From Nitrogeniibacter aestuarii (GTDB lineage: Bacteria > Pseudomonadota > Gammaproteobacteria > Burkholderiales > Rhodocyclaceae), in the NCBI RefSeq assembly GCF_017309585.1, contig NZ_CP071321.1, forward strand, positions 3,658,001 through 3,722,000: DNA of 64,000 bases. The letters are read 5' to 3'. Shown here piece by piece: positions 1 to 8,984 of this stretch. Positions within the stretch are counted from its first letter, which is position 1. Each line of letters starts with the position of its first letter. The notes under the pieces were generated by a model. It worked only from the letters and a program-made list of their open reading frames with translations. It was not told the DNA's origin and ran no database searches. Both the position numbers and the translations under genes were made by a program.

Positions 1-929
1 TGGCTGTAGGCGGTGACGAAGGTTTCCATGGCGGTCTGATAGTCACGCACGATCGCCAGCGTCGGCAGGTCCGGGTCAGGCACGCCGTGGGTCACCAGCA
101 CGCCACGCGCCCCCCGAATCTGCTGCAGCCACTCGAACAGGTGGACAGACGACATCACCGCCACCGGCGCGACGGGCCGTGCCTGCCGCACCGCGCTCAC
201 GAACGCCAGCGCGTCCGCGGTATCACCGAAGACCGCGAATCCGCTCCCCTCGGGGTAGGCCGACAGGTCCGGATCCTTCGCGCCGAGCGCGGACGGCGGG
301 AGTTCGTCGATGCGAATCCCGCAGGCACCCAGCGCCTCGATGACACGTTCCTTCGACGCGATAAACGCATCGCCAACGAGCACCACGGCGCGATTGACGC
401 CGATCGTGTGCAACTCCCGGCAGATACGGGCGGCTTCGGCCACATAGTCCTGCCTCAGGCAGTAGGCCAGGCCATTCTGGCCGCACAGCACCGGATTGCC
501 CGAGCCGGGCCCCACGAACACCACCCCTGCCTTGGCGGCGGCTTTCGCAATGGCGAGGCAGGCGGCTTCGCCCAGACAGCCGGCCATGGCCACCATCTCG
601 GGGTCCGCCACCAGGGTGCGGGTGTTCTGCGCGGCCAGTTCCGGATCACCACCATCGTCCAGCACCCGGACCTGCAACATCCGCCCCCCCACACCGCCGC
701 GGGCGTTGATCTGTTTCGCCGCGGCCTCCAGTCCGTCGCGCAGCGCGGCGCCATTGACGATCACCCCGGCCCCGGACAGGGGCAGACTGGCGCCGATCAC
801 CACCGGGTCCGCTTCAGCGCGAACGGGGTGAGCCACAAACAAGGCGAGGAGCGCGAGCAGTGACATGCCATGCCCCCGCATCCGCCGGCGCCACGCACCG
901 ATCACGGCGATGTGCTCATGCCTGTCCAT
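1..929 (-). CDS. ABC transporter periplasmic substrate-binding protein, branched-chain amino acid type (3' end off window)
   Basis: The reverse strand is open from an ATG at 929 to the window edge, about 309 residues, and the C-terminal part is missing. The start has a strong Shine-Dalgarno sequence (GGAGGAC) 7 bases upstream. A signal peptide ends near the HPVRAEA stretch, followed by DPVVIGASLPLSGAG and later VLDDGGDPELAAQNTR, both typical of the type 1 periplasmic binding fold (Peripla_BP_6, LivJ-like). It would capture a small ligand in the periplasm for an ABC permease. No permease or ATPase gene is visible, since the gene runs off the window. Some members of this fold serve as sensor partners instead of transporters, so the ligand cannot be named. 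Confidence 0.8.
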   Translation of the reverse strand, partial: MDRHEHIAVIGAWRRRMRGHGMSLLALLALFVAHPVRAEADPVVIGASLPLSGAGVIVNGAALRDGLEAAAKQINARGGVGGRMLQVRVLDDGGDPELAAQNTRTLVADPEMVAMAGCLGEAACLAIAKAAAKAGVVFVGPGSGNPVLCGQNGLAYCLRQDYVAEAARICRELHTIGVNRAVVLVGDAFIASKERVIEALGACGIRIDELPPSALGAKDPDLSAYPEGSGFAVFGDTADALAFVSAVRQARPVAPVAVMSSVHLFEWLQQIRGARGVLVTHGVPDPDLPTLAIVRDYQTAMETFVTAYS

Positions 930-984
930 GTCCGTCCTCCCAAGTGAGTAGTGAATGTCGAAGCGCGCCGGCCGTGCGGCGACG

Positions 985-2970
985 CTACTCGGTGCGGAAC
1001 TGCGCCACCGCCGACTGCAGGCGTGATGCCTTGTCACGCATGCCGACGGCCTCCTCCAGATTGCGCTCGATGTCGCTGGTGATTTCGTCGGAGGCGTGGC
1101 TGATGCGCTCGACATGACGCGCCACATCGTCGGCGGACGCCGACTGCTCGGCCGTGGCCGCGGCGATATCGCTAATGTGGGTCAGCAGCGTCCGCAGGCC
1201 GGCCGAGATGTCCGTGGCGTCCTGCGCGGAGACGCCCATCATTTCGGCCCCGTTGGCGATCTCGTCCACCAATGTCCCGACCTGAGCGACGGCGGTGCCG
1301 ATTTCGTCCTTGATGGCGTCCACCAGCCGGGCAATGTCCTGTGTCGCCACTTCGGTGCGCTCCGCCAGCGCGCGCACTTCGTCGGCCACCACGGCAAAGC
1401 CTCGCCCGAACTCGCCGGCCCGCGCGGCCTCGATGGCGGCATTGAGCGCCAGCAGATTGGTTTGTCCGGCGATGTCGGTGATCACGACGAGAATGCCGGT
1501 GATGTCATTGGAGCGGCGCCCCAGGGCGTCGAGCGCCGTGGCCAGCTGTTCGGCCGTGCCACGCCCGGACTGCACCCGCACGGCGGTGGCCTGCATGTTG
1601 CCGGACAGCCCGTCGGCCTCGGCCGCCATGTTGCGGCCGGCGTGCTCGGTCTCGCGTGTGGTACGCGCGATGGCGTGAATCGCAACCGTCACCTCATCCA
1701 TGGCAGCCACCACGGCGCTGGCCGAATCGGTCTGCACCCTCGCCTGCTCGGCCATCCGGCTGGCACGCTCGGCCAACCCCCCGGCGGACTCGGCCACCTC
1801 GCGGCAATCCTGTTTCACGCCGGCCACCAGGTCTTTCAGACGCTGGATGAGCCGGTTGAAGGCGGCCCCGATGCGCCCGATTTCGTCGTCGGTGCGCACT
1901 GGCAGCGTTGCCGTCAGGTCGCCGGCACCGGAAGACAGCGCATGCATGGAGGCCTCCAGCCCGGCAAGCGGCCCCAGATGCCGCTTCAGAGCCCCCGCAA
2001 CCAGCAAGGACACAATCAACACCGCGCACACCGACGCGGCCACGAACCAGGCCAGGGTTTCGTCAGCGCGGGCCAGGGGCACGGCCATGGGAAAGCTCAC
2101 CATCAGCGCCCATCGATCGGGGCTGCCCCCCAGCGCCAGGGGCTGAAGGAACTGCGCGACGCCCTGATCATCGACCCGGGCGTAGGCCTTGCCTGCGTGG
2201 ATGTCCTGCATTGCCCCGGCAGGCAGATCCTGCACGGCGGTCCCGACGCGTTCGGCCGATGGATGGGCGGCATACACCCCGTTGGCCGAGATCAGGGCCA
2301 CCGTGCCGCCGAAAGGCTTGACGGCCGACAGATCGCGGTTGAGCGCCGACAGCGTGAGATCGACACCGACGACGCCGATGGCCTTGTCGCTCGACATGAT
2401 CGGCGTCGTCACCGTGATCATGGCCGTCTTCTTGCCAAGCAGCTCGATTTCGTAGGGTTCGATGACCACATCGCCCCCGCTGCGCTTCGGCGCCTCGTAC
2501 CAGGCCGCGCCAGTGGGCGGCCCAAGCTCGGACAGACTGACCGTGCCGTCAGGACGGCTGAAGTACGGAATGTAGCGGCCGCTCTCGTCCTGGCCGGGCC
2601 GGCCGGCCCACAGTGCGTCCTGACCATCGAAAGCATCAGGATCGAAGCCGACGTAATCGGAGAACAGGCGCTCATCCGCCGCCAGGGTGGCCCGCAGCAT
2701 CTCGTTGGTCAGCTCGCGGCTCTGTTTTCCGGTGGCCCGCGCCGCTTCCACGTAACGCGCCTGGGCATTGACCAGGGCAAACAGTTCACCGAAGCGTTGT
2801 TCGATCTTGCGACCCTCGGCGACCGCCGTCTGGCGCGCCAGGTCGAAGGCATCCTCGTGAAAGGCCTGGCGCATCTGCTGCCCGACAAGCCATCCGAGCA
2901 GGAACAGGACAACCAGCACCACGAGGACGGTCATCCGGGTCACGCGTCCGCGGATGCTTCGAGATTTCAT
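985..2970 (-). CDS. Methyl-accepting chemotaxis protein with dCache sensor domain
   Basis: A 661-residue transmembrane chemoreceptor. The start chosen is the ATG at 2970 (MKSRSIRGRVTRM), directly before transmembrane helix 1 (about residues 13-32); an upstream in-frame ATG would add 26 non-membrane residues. A periplasmic double-Cache sensor covers about 40-300, helix 2 about 304-326, a HAMP domain about 327-380, and the cytoplasmic signalling domain ends near the C-terminus. The conserved hairpin tip around residue 525 is clear (GQTNLLALNAAIEAARAGE, then GFAVVADEVRAL). There is no C-terminal CheR/CheB-binding pentapeptide. The sensor contains a WYEAPKR stretch near the usual amino-acid/amine Cache motif, but its ligand is unknown. 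It would pass ligand information to CheA through CheW. Confidence 0.93.
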   Translation of the reverse strand: MKSRSIRGRVTRMTVLVVLVVLFLLGWLVGQQMRQAFHEDAFDLARQTAVAEGRKIEQRFGELFALVNAQARYVEAARATGKQSRELTNEMLRATLAADERLFSDYVGFDPDAFDGQDALWAGRPGQDESGRYIPYFSRPDGTVSLSELGPPTGAAWYEAPKRSGGDVVIEPYEIELLGKKTAMITVTTPIMSSDKAIGVVGVDLTLSALNRDLSAVKPFGGTVALISANGVYAAHPSAERVGTAVQDLPAGAMQDIHAGKAYARVDDQGVAQFLQPLALGGSPDRWALMVSFPMAVPLARADETLAWFVAASVCAVLIVSLLVAGALKRHLGPLAGLEASMHALSSGAGDLTATLPVRTDDEIGRIGAAFNRLIQRLKDLVAGVKQDCREVAESAGGLAERASRMAEQARVQTDSASAVVAAMDEVTVAIHAIARTTRETEHAGRNMAAEADGLSGNMQATAVRVQSGRGTAEQLATALDALGRRSNDITGILVVITDIAGQTNLLALNAAIEAARAGEFGRGFAVVADEVRALAERTEVATQDIARLVDAIKDEIGTAVAQVGTLVDEIANGAEMMGVSAQDATDISAGLRTLLTHISDIAAATAEQSASADDVARHVERISHASDEITSDIERNLEEAVGMRDKASRLQSAVAQFRTE

Positions 2971-3212
2971 ATCACCCACCCAGTTCAGATGCGTCGCAAG
3001 GCATTGCGTCGCATGCGTCTTGCCCCGGCTTGAATGCCGGATCGGCACTGAGTGTATTCAGGCTTTGTGCGGCCCCATTAGCCAAAACTGGCAAGGTCGG
3101 GGCGGGTGGCGCCAACCCCCTCTGAGGGCGCTCGTGAGGGGCGTCCGTATGCCCCATTCAGGCCCCGCCCGATCACATTCGCGCTCGGCGACGCGTGGCG
3201 CCGGCGCGACGC

Positions 3213-4238
3213 TCACACGCTGCGTGCTTCGCGGCGGTACTGGCTGGGCGTCAGGCCACACTCGGTGATGAAGGCGCGGGTGAAGCTGGCAGTCTCGGCA
3301 TAGCCGATCTTGTCTGCCACCTGCAGCATGCTCATGTCGGTTTCGAACAGCAGGCGTCGCGCCGTGGCGATCCGTTTCTGCCGCAACAGGTCGCGAAAGG
3401 TGGTGCCTTCCTGTTTCAGGCGCCGGCGCAGGGTCGTTTCGCTCAGCCCCAGGCGAGTGGCCACCAGGGCGATGTCCACCGACTGGCGCTCGATCATGCC
3501 GCTGAGCATCTGGTTGATGCTCTCCGACAGGGTACTGACCGGATAGCTGCGCTCGCCCACCAGCTGGATGTAGTGCTGCAACAGGGCGATGAGGTTCGGA
3601 TCGAAATTCTCGGCCCCGCGTCGCAGGTCGGCACCGTGCAGCACCAGCGCATTCATGTCCTGGCCGAAGAACACCGGGCAGCCGAAGAACGCGTCATGGT
3701 TGTTGCGGCCGGGCGCGTGCGAATGATCGAAGTACACCGCCTTGGGTGCATACCGCCCGCCCAGGTAGGCCTTGATCAGCGTGTGCAGATACCCGAGCGA
3801 GAACTCCACGTCCTGACGGCGCGGGCGGATGTCGTCGTCGGTGATGGTGTAGATCACCAGGGCCGATGGGCCCGGCTGAAAGCGCAGGCTGGTCGCCTCC
3901 TGGATGTCGAACACCGTCTCCGAGTAGGCGCGAATGGCGGCTTCGAGGTCGGGCGAATGCATGAAGATGTACCCGGTCGCCCCGATCAGCTCCGGGCCCA
4001 TCCGGCTCGAGAGCGTGAGCCCCAGGGTCGGATCGTTCCGCTGCTGCGCGAGCCGCTCGAAGATCCGCATGTAGGCCACCATCGGGATGTGCGCCGAGAC
4101 GTCCTGAATCTCTCCGATGCTCAAGCCCTCCCCGGCCAGCAAGGCCGCCTGATCATCGATGCCCAGCCCCACGGCATTGAAAATGCTGCGCAGGATCTTG
4201 GCCTGCATTTCGGGGCGATGGGGCACTGTCTCGGCCAT
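3213..4238 (-). CDS. AraC family transcriptional regulator (OruR/ArgR-like, arabinose-binding-like N-terminal domain)
   Basis: A 341-residue regulator. The N-terminal about 200 residues resemble the domain found in AraC regulators of amino-acid and polyamine catabolism. The last 100 residues are a double helix-turn-helix AraC DNA-binding domain (VATRLGLSETTLRRRLKQEG, then ADKIGYAETASFTRAF and GLTPSQYRR). It is transcribed divergently from the glutamine synthetase-like/P450 operon that starts at 4414, across a 175-base intergenic region. By position it is the likely regulator of that operon, with an amine or its gammaglutamyl derivative as a plausible effector. That link is inference from layout only. 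Confidence 0.9.
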   Translation of the reverse strand: MAETVPHRPEMQAKILRSIFNAVGLGIDDQAALLAGEGLSIGEIQDVSAHIPMVAYMRIFERLAQQRNDPTLGLTLSSRMGPELIGATGYIFMHSPDLEAAIRAYSETVFDIQEATSLRFQPGPSALVIYTITDDDIRPRRQDVEFSLGYLHTLIKAYLGGRYAPKAVYFDHSHAPGRNNHDAFFGCPVFFGQDMNALVLHGADLRRGAENFDPNLIALLQHYIQLVGERSYPVSTLSESINQMLSGMIERQSVDIALVATRLGLSETTLRRRLKQEGTTFRDLLRQKRIATARRLLFETDMSMLQVADKIGYAETASFTRAFITECGLTPSQYRREARSV

Positions 4239-4413
4239 GAGGGCACACCCTTACCGTTGGAGAGGATGCCCGGAAATATCAAATATTAGGCGCAAAAGAT
4301 CAAGAATATCCCGCGAAATTGGTCTCATTCTAAAAAAAACACATGAGCCTGTTCGAGCACGCCGGGCGCCGTCCGGCCGGAAACAGGCCATTGACCTCGA
4401 CAGGAAAGAGACC
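4239..4413. promoter_or_regulatory. Divergent regulatory region between the AraC gene and the amine/P450 operon
   Basis: This 175-base gap separates two divergent start codons and contains an AT-rich stretch (about 4276-4345) unlike the flanking coding DNA. It should hold both promoters and the AraC operator. A Shine-Dalgarno sequence (AGGAAAGAG) sits at 4401-4409 before the ATG at 4414. I searched by eye for a sigma-54 -24/-12 element and found none, so the operon does not appear to be under the NtrC/sigma-54 control seen at glnA and amt. Confidence 0.5.
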
Positions 4414-5745
4414 ATGACCACACAGAGAGAGGCGCGTTTCGCGACCGTTGCAATTGTTGATACCAATGGCCTGTTGCGCGGCCAGAAGGTGGCCGGCGAG
4501 GACCTTGCGGGCATTCTGGAGCACGGCATGGGCATGTCGCCGGTGCAGCTCGCACTCGACCCGACCGACGAAATCATGCACATGCCGGGCGTCACCGACG
4601 ACGAGGGCGACTTCCACGACAGTCAGCTCAGGGTCGATCCGGACAGTCTGCGCCACATTCCCTTCGAAGTGGACAGCGACAGCGTACTGTATCTGGCCCA
4701 GTTCACCGGTGACGCGGCCGAGTTCTGTCCGCGCACCGTGCTCCGGCGCGTACTGGCGCGCGCCACCGAGATGGGCTTTGCGCCCAAGCTGGGTTTCGAG
4801 CTCGAATTCACCCTCTTCGACGAAAGCGCCGAAAGCCTGCGCACCAAGGGTTTTGACGGTCTGACGACGGCCACCGCGCTGCCCAGCCACGACCTGATCA
4901 TCTATCAGGTTGCCCAGTCGGACTTCTACACGGCGGTGGCCGACATGTGTGGCCCGCTGGGCATCCGTCTGGGCAAGATGCACGAGGAAATCGGCGGCGG
5001 CTTCATGGAAGCGTGCATCAACGCCAATGGGGCATTGCCGGCGGCGGACCAGGCCGTGCTGCTGAAGAACTTCCTGCGTGTGCTGGCGATGAAACAGGGC
5101 CGGACGGTGTGCTTCATGCCGCGCTGGTCGGAACAGGCGGATAGTCAGTCCACCCATCTGCATGTGTCGCTGCTCGGCACCGACGGCAGCCCCTGTTTCT
5201 GGGATGCGGACCAGCCGCACCACATGTCGGAGACCTTCCGCCATTTCATTGGCGGGCTGCAGCGCTACCTGCCGGACATCACCCTGTTGTTCGCGCCCAC
5301 CGTCAACAGCTGGCGCCGCTTTGCCGAAGGCACCTTCGCCCCGCCGGCCTACACCTGGGGCATCGAAAACCGGACCACCTGCCTGCGGGTGGTCGGCGGC
5401 AGCGCCAGATCCCTGCGAGTGGAAAACCGCCTGCCGTGCTCGGACAGCAACCCGTATCTCGCCGCCGCCGCCACCATCGCCGCCGGCCTGGCAGGCATTG
5501 CCGACAAGATCGAACCGGGTGAGGCCACCGTCGGCAATGGCTACGTGCCCGGACACAGCAAGGGGGCCCCGCTGTTGCGCAACATGCATGAGGCAATCGA
5601 AGCCTTCAGCGCCTCCGACTTTGCCAGGGCGTGGTTCGGCCCGCGTTTCGTCGAGACCTTCACGTCCACACGGCGCGCCCAGCGTGCGCAGTTCGAGGGC
5701 AAGGATCTCATCGCCGAACGCAGACGCTTCTTCGAGCTGGGGTAA
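4414..5745 (+). CDS. Glutamine synthetase-like gamma-glutamylamide ligase
   Basis: A 443-residue protein of the glutamine synthetase superfamily. The start is the ATG at 4414 after AGGAAAGAG; the frame is open upstream but without a ribosome site or family-like sequence. The beta-grasp N-terminal part is followed by the catalytic domain with GFELEFTLFDES, MHEEIGGGFMEACIN and the NSWRRFAEGTFAPPAYTWG...NRTTCLR region around active-site arginines. It lacks the adenylylation loop seen in the true GlnA at 28850. Relatives ligate glutamate to amines (PuuA with putrescine, AtdA1 with aniline, IpuC with isopropylamine). It is the first gene of an operon with an amidotransferase-type hydrolase and a P450 chain, which points to an ATP-dependent gamma-glutamylation of an amine destined for oxidation. 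The amine is not identifiable from sequence. Confidence 0.87.
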   Translation: MTTQREARFATVAIVDTNGLLRGQKVAGEDLAGILEHGMGMSPVQLALDPTDEIMHMPGVTDDEGDFHDSQLRVDPDSLRHIPFEVDSDSVLYLAQFTGDAAEFCPRTVLRRVLARATEMGFAPKLGFELEFTLFDESAESLRTKGFDGLTTATALPSHDLIIYQVAQSDFYTAVADMCGPLGIRLGKMHEEIGGGFMEACINANGALPAADQAVLLKNFLRVLAMKQGRTVCFMPRWSEQADSQSTHLHVSLLGTDGSPCFWDADQPHHMSETFRHFIGGLQRYLPDITLLFAPTVNSWRRFAEGTFAPPAYTWGIENRTTCLRVVGGSARSLRVENRLPCSDSNPYLAAAATIAAGLAGIADKIEPGEATVGNGYVPGHSKGAPLLRNMHEAIEAFSASDFARAWFGPRFVETFTSTRRAQRAQFEGKDLIAERRRFFELG

Positions 5746-5748
5746 GTC

Positions 5749-6483
5749 ATGAAGATCGGCATCATCGAATGCGGAACGAACCGTCCCGAATGGGCGGCCT
5801 ACGGCTCCTTCGGGAGCTGGTTCCCCCCACTGCTGGCGCAGGCCGGCGTCCCGCTGGACTACGCGTTCTTCCACGCGCCTGACGGCAAGCTGCCCGACGA
5901 CCCGTCGGTCTGCGATGCCTGGCTGCTCACCGGCAGCCCGGCCAGCACCTATGACGACGCCCCGTGGCAACGCAGGCTCAGCGCTTTTCTCGACCAGGTC
6001 ATCGGTCGGCAACCCGTGATCGGCATCTGCTACGGGCACCAGCATCTGCACCAGATGCTCGGAGGCACCGTGGAGAAGGTGCCGGACTGGGGTGTGGGCA
6101 TTCATCACTACGCACTCAAGCAGCGGCCCGACTGGCTGCCCGACACGCTGGCGCAGGAAAGCTCGGACGGTTTCCATCTCATCGCGCTGCATCAGGACCA
6201 GGTCACCACCATGGCCGAGGGGAGCACCGTGCTGGCGGCGAGCGATTTCTGCCCGGCGGCGGTCACCACCATCGGCGATGACGTCCTCACCTTCCAGCCG
6301 CACCCGGAGATGGCGCCGGCCTTCGCGGCAGAAGTCTATGAATTCGAACGCCAACGGATCGGCGACGCGGACGCGGATCGCGCCCTCGCCGAGCTCGATG
6401 GCCCACGGAACGTGGCGCTCGCCGCACGCTGGATGGTCGCGTTCCTTCAAAGCCGGTTGAACAGGAGACAACACCATGGCTAA
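5749..6483 (+). CDS. Class I glutamine amidotransferase-type gamma-glutamyl hydrolase
   Basis: A 244-residue protein with the complete class I amidotransferase triad: nucleophile Cys94 in GICYGHQ, and His185/Glu187 in QPHPEM. It is a free-standing domain with no synthase partner, as in enzymes that hydrolyse or transfer gamma-glutamyl groups. It starts 3 bases after the ligase stop codon and overlaps the P450 start by 8 bases, so the three genes are probably translated together. The simplest reading is that it removes the glutamyl group after P450 oxidation, like IpuF in isopropylamine catabolism. Alternatives are a glutaminase subunit (as AtdA2 of aniline dioxygenase is sometimes described) or a hydrolase acting on unproductive conjugates. 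Confidence 0.88.
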   Translation: MKIGIIECGTNRPEWAAYGSFGSWFPPLLAQAGVPLDYAFFHAPDGKLPDDPSVCDAWLLTGSPASTYDDAPWQRRLSAFLDQVIGRQPVIGICYGHQHLHQMLGGTVEKVPDWGVGIHHYALKQRPDWLPDTLAQESSDGFHLIALHQDQVTTMAEGSTVLAASDFCPAAVTTIGDDVLTFQPHPEMAPAFAAEVYEFERQRIGDADADRALAELDGPRNVALAARWMVAFLQSRLNRRQHHG

Positions 6484-7738
6484 GCACGCAGCACGCCCGA
6501 CGACGCAACTGGATCTGTCCGACGCCGGCCTGTGGCACCAGGCGGTGCCCGCCGAGGAATTCACCCGCCTGCGCAAGGAGGCCCCGGTGGCGTGGAACGA
6601 ACGTCACGATGGGCACAAGGGTTTCTGGGCCGTCACCCGCTACGACGACATCGTCACCGTCTCGCGGGACACGGAAACCTTCTCCTCACGCAACGGTGTG
6701 ATCTCGCTCGACGACTTCGACGATGCACAAAACGACGCCCGGCGCACCCTGCTGGAAATGGACCCGCCGCAACACACGAAGATGCGCTCGATCACCTGGG
6801 CGGGGTTCAGCCCGCGAGCCATCGCACAGCTCGAAACCTCGGTGCGCGCCCGCGCGGCCGGTCTGCTCGACGCGGTGGTGGGCGCCGGCCCCTTCGAGGC
6901 GGTGAGTCAGCTCACCAAGCAACTGCCCATCTACACGCTCTGCGGCTTGCTGGGCGTGCCTGAAGAGCGCCGGGAAGACATGATCCGCTGGAGCGATCTG
7001 CTGATCGGATCGGACGATCCGGATTTCGTCGATCCCTCATTCGCGCACTACCCGGAAGCGCAACGCCGGCTCCTGCCCTTCGGCCACCCGGCATCGCTCG
7101 ACGCCTTCGAACTCGGGCGCGAAGTGGCGGCAGATCGACGCAAGAACCCCCGCGAGGACGTGATCACCGCCCTGGTGCAGGGCACGGTGGACGGCCGCCC
7201 GCTGACTGACGACGAATTCTGCAACTACTTTCTCATGCTGGTGGTGGCCGGCAACGAGACCACGCGGCACACCCTGTCCCACGGGCTCAAGGCACTGGCC
7301 GATCATCCGGACGAATGGGCGCGGTTCCGCACCGGCGGTCTGGACGCCAAAACCGCGGCCAGTGAAATCATCCGATGGGCCAGCCCGGTGCACTTCGTCC
7401 GCCGGATCGCCACGCGCGACACGGAACTCAATGGCGCCCAGATCGCCCAGGGCGACAAGGTGGCGATCTACTTCGCCTCGGGCAATCGCGACGAAACGCA
7501 GTTCGACGATCCGCATCGATTCATCATCGACCGGGAGAAGAATCCGCACATGGCCTTCGGCAAGGGCGGGCCTCACTTCTGCCTGGGCAATGCCGTCGCC
7601 CAGCTGCAGATCCGCGTCATGCTCGAAGAGCTGGCCAAGCGGGTGCGGTCCGTGGAGCTTGTCCGAGCGCCGGACCGCTTGCGGAGCAACCACATCAACG
7701 GCGTCAAATCGATGCAGATCGCGCTGCATCCGGCCTGA
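6476..7738 (+). CDS. Cytochrome P450 (bacterial class I)
   Basis: A 420-residue soluble P450 without a membrane anchor. The haem-binding loop FGKGGPHFCLG supplies the thiolate ligand Cys369. The I-helix carries VVAGNETTR with the acid/threonine pair used in proton delivery, and the K-helix has the ExxR motif (EIIR). These features and its length fit bacterial P450s that take electrons from a ferredoxin, and both redox partners are encoded immediately downstream. The I-helix wording is close to that of CYP families acting on alkyl and steroid side chains (for example the CYP125/CYP142 neighbourhood), but family assignment needs a search. The neighbouring ligase and hydrolase suggest that the true substrate is a gamma-glutamylated amine. 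Confidence 0.95.
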   Translation: MAKHAARPTTQLDLSDAGLWHQAVPAEEFTRLRKEAPVAWNERHDGHKGFWAVTRYDDIVTVSRDTETFSSRNGVISLDDFDDAQNDARRTLLEMDPPQHTKMRSITWAGFSPRAIAQLETSVRARAAGLLDAVVGAGPFEAVSQLTKQLPIYTLCGLLGVPEERREDMIRWSDLLIGSDDPDFVDPSFAHYPEAQRRLLPFGHPASLDAFELGREVAADRRKNPREDVITALVQGTVDGRPLTDDEFCNYFLMLVVAGNETTRHTLSHGLKALADHPDEWARFRTGGLDAKTAASEIIRWASPVHFVRRIATRDTELNGAQIAQGDKVAIYFASGNRDETQFDDPHRFIIDREKNPHMAFGKGGPHFCLGNAVAQLQIRVMLEELAKRVRSVELVRAPDRLRSNHINGVKSMQIALHPA

Positions 7739-7755
7739 AACCACAGGAGCACGCC

Positions 7756-8961
7756 ATGACACATGTGATTGTTGTCGGCGCCGGTCAGGCCGGTGCCGCA
7801 CTGTCGGCACGCCTGCGCCAGCAGGGCTTCGAAGGGCAGATCACGCTGATCGGCGAAGAACCCGTCGCCCCCTATCAGCGCCCGCCCCTGTCAAAGAAAT
7901 ACCTCACCGGCGAGCTGCCCATCGACCGGCTGTACCTGCGACCGGCGTCGTTCTACGCGGACCAGAACATCACGCTCATGACCGGTTGCCGGGTCGAGCG
8001 CATCGATCGCGCGGCGCGTCGGGTCATCACCCCTCGTGGCCCCCTGGCCTACGACGCACTGGTCCTGGCCACCGGGGGGCGGGCGCGGCGTCTGCCGCAA
8101 GCACTCGGCGGCGGACTCGACGGTGTCTATACGGTGCGCACCCTGGCGGACGTGGACGCCATGGCGCCGGAGTTCGTCGCCGGCCGGCACCTCTTCATCG
8201 TGGGCGGCGGCTATATCGGGCTGGAAGCGGCGGCGGTCGCCCGCCAGCGCGGGCTGACGGTCACCGTGCTTGATGCGTCGTCGCGCATCCTCAATCGCGT
8301 CGCCAGTGCACAGACGGCAGACTACATTCGCGCCCAACACCTGGCCCATGGCGTCGAGATCATCGAAGGCGAAACACTGGATCACCTGACCGGCGTCTCC
8401 CGGGTCGATGGCGCCTTGCTCTCCAACGGCCGCCAGATTCCGGCGGATTTCGCCATTGTCGGCATCGGTCTGGCACCGGCCACCGAACTGGCGGAGGCCG
8501 CCGGTCTCGATGTGGCGGACGGCATCACCGTGGACGCACTGTGCCGCACGTCCGATCCGGCGATCTACGCCGTCGGCGACTGTGCCTCCTTCCCGCATGG
8601 CGCCGGGCACCTGCGCCTGGAATCCGTGCCCAACGCCATCGCCATGGCAGAGGCGGCAGCCGACGCGATCCTGGGACATGGCACCCCCTACCGGCCAAAC
8701 CCCTGGTTCTGGTCCGATCAATACGACATGAGCCTGCAGATTGCCGGGCTCAGTACCGGATATGACCGCGTGGTCAGCCGCGATTCAGACCGGGGCAAAT
8801 CATTCTGGTACTTCGCCGGAGCGCGTCTGCTCGCCGTGGACGCGGTCAACGATCCGCGCGCCTACATGCTGGGAAAACGCTGGCTCGAAGCCGGTCTGTC
8901 ACCGAACCCTGCCCACGTGGCGGATGCTTCCCGTGAGCTGAAATCGCTCGGTACGAGCTGA
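7756..8961 (+). CDS. FAD-dependent NAD(P)H:ferredoxin reductase (putidaredoxin reductase type)
   Basis: A 401-residue flavoprotein. The ATG at 7756 follows AGGAG by 6 bases; in-frame sequence upstream overlaps the P450 gene and is not part of it. The N-terminus has the FAD dinucleotide fold (VIVVGAGQAGAALSARL), followed by PYQRPPLSKKYL typical of putidaredoxin and rubredoxin reductases. A second fold (FIVGGGYIGLEAAAVARQRG) binds NAD(P)H, and a late motif IYAVGDCASF is the C-terminal FAD contact. It would move electrons from NAD(P)H to the ferredoxin encoded next and on to the P450. It lies 17 bases after the P450 and 23 bases before the ferredoxin, in the same operon. Confidence 0.93.
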   Translation: MTHVIVVGAGQAGAALSARLRQQGFEGQITLIGEEPVAPYQRPPLSKKYLTGELPIDRLYLRPASFYADQNITLMTGCRVERIDRAARRVITPRGPLAYDALVLATGGRARRLPQALGGGLDGVYTVRTLADVDAMAPEFVAGRHLFIVGGGYIGLEAAAVARQRGLTVTVLDASSRILNRVASAQTADYIRAQHLAHGVEIIEGETLDHLTGVSRVDGALLSNGRQIPADFAIVGIGLAPATELAEAAGLDVADGITVDALCRTSDPAIYAVGDCASFPHGAGHLRLESVPNAIAMAEAAADAILGHGTPYRPNPWFWSDQYDMSLQIAGLSTGYDRVVSRDSDRGKSFWYFAGARLLAVDAVNDPRAYMLGKRWLEAGLSPNPAHVADASRELKSLGTS

Positions 8962-8984
8962 ACGAAAACCCCAAGGACAACACC

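Noticed and set aside
87..863. Forward frame of 258 codons at the left edge
   Set aside because: Opposite a substrate-binding protein gene with signal peptide and strong ribosome site; no family resemblance in the forward frame.
1096..3033. Long forward open frame (645 codons) opposite the chemoreceptor
   Set aside because: The reverse strand encodes a complete chemoreceptor with all expected domains; the forward frame is a shadow caused by high GC.
4414..6483. Classic putrescine PuuA-PuuD pathway
   Set aside because: PuuB/PuuC-type oxidase and dehydrogenase genes are missing and a complete P450 electron chain follows instead, which fits an oxidised gamma-glutamylamide route better.
4330..6576. 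Very long reverse-strand open frame (748 codons) opposite the GS-like ligase and amidotransferase genes
   Set aside because: It is antisense to two clear genes and has the Arg/Gly/Ala/His-rich composition of high-GC shadow frames, with no recognisable family.
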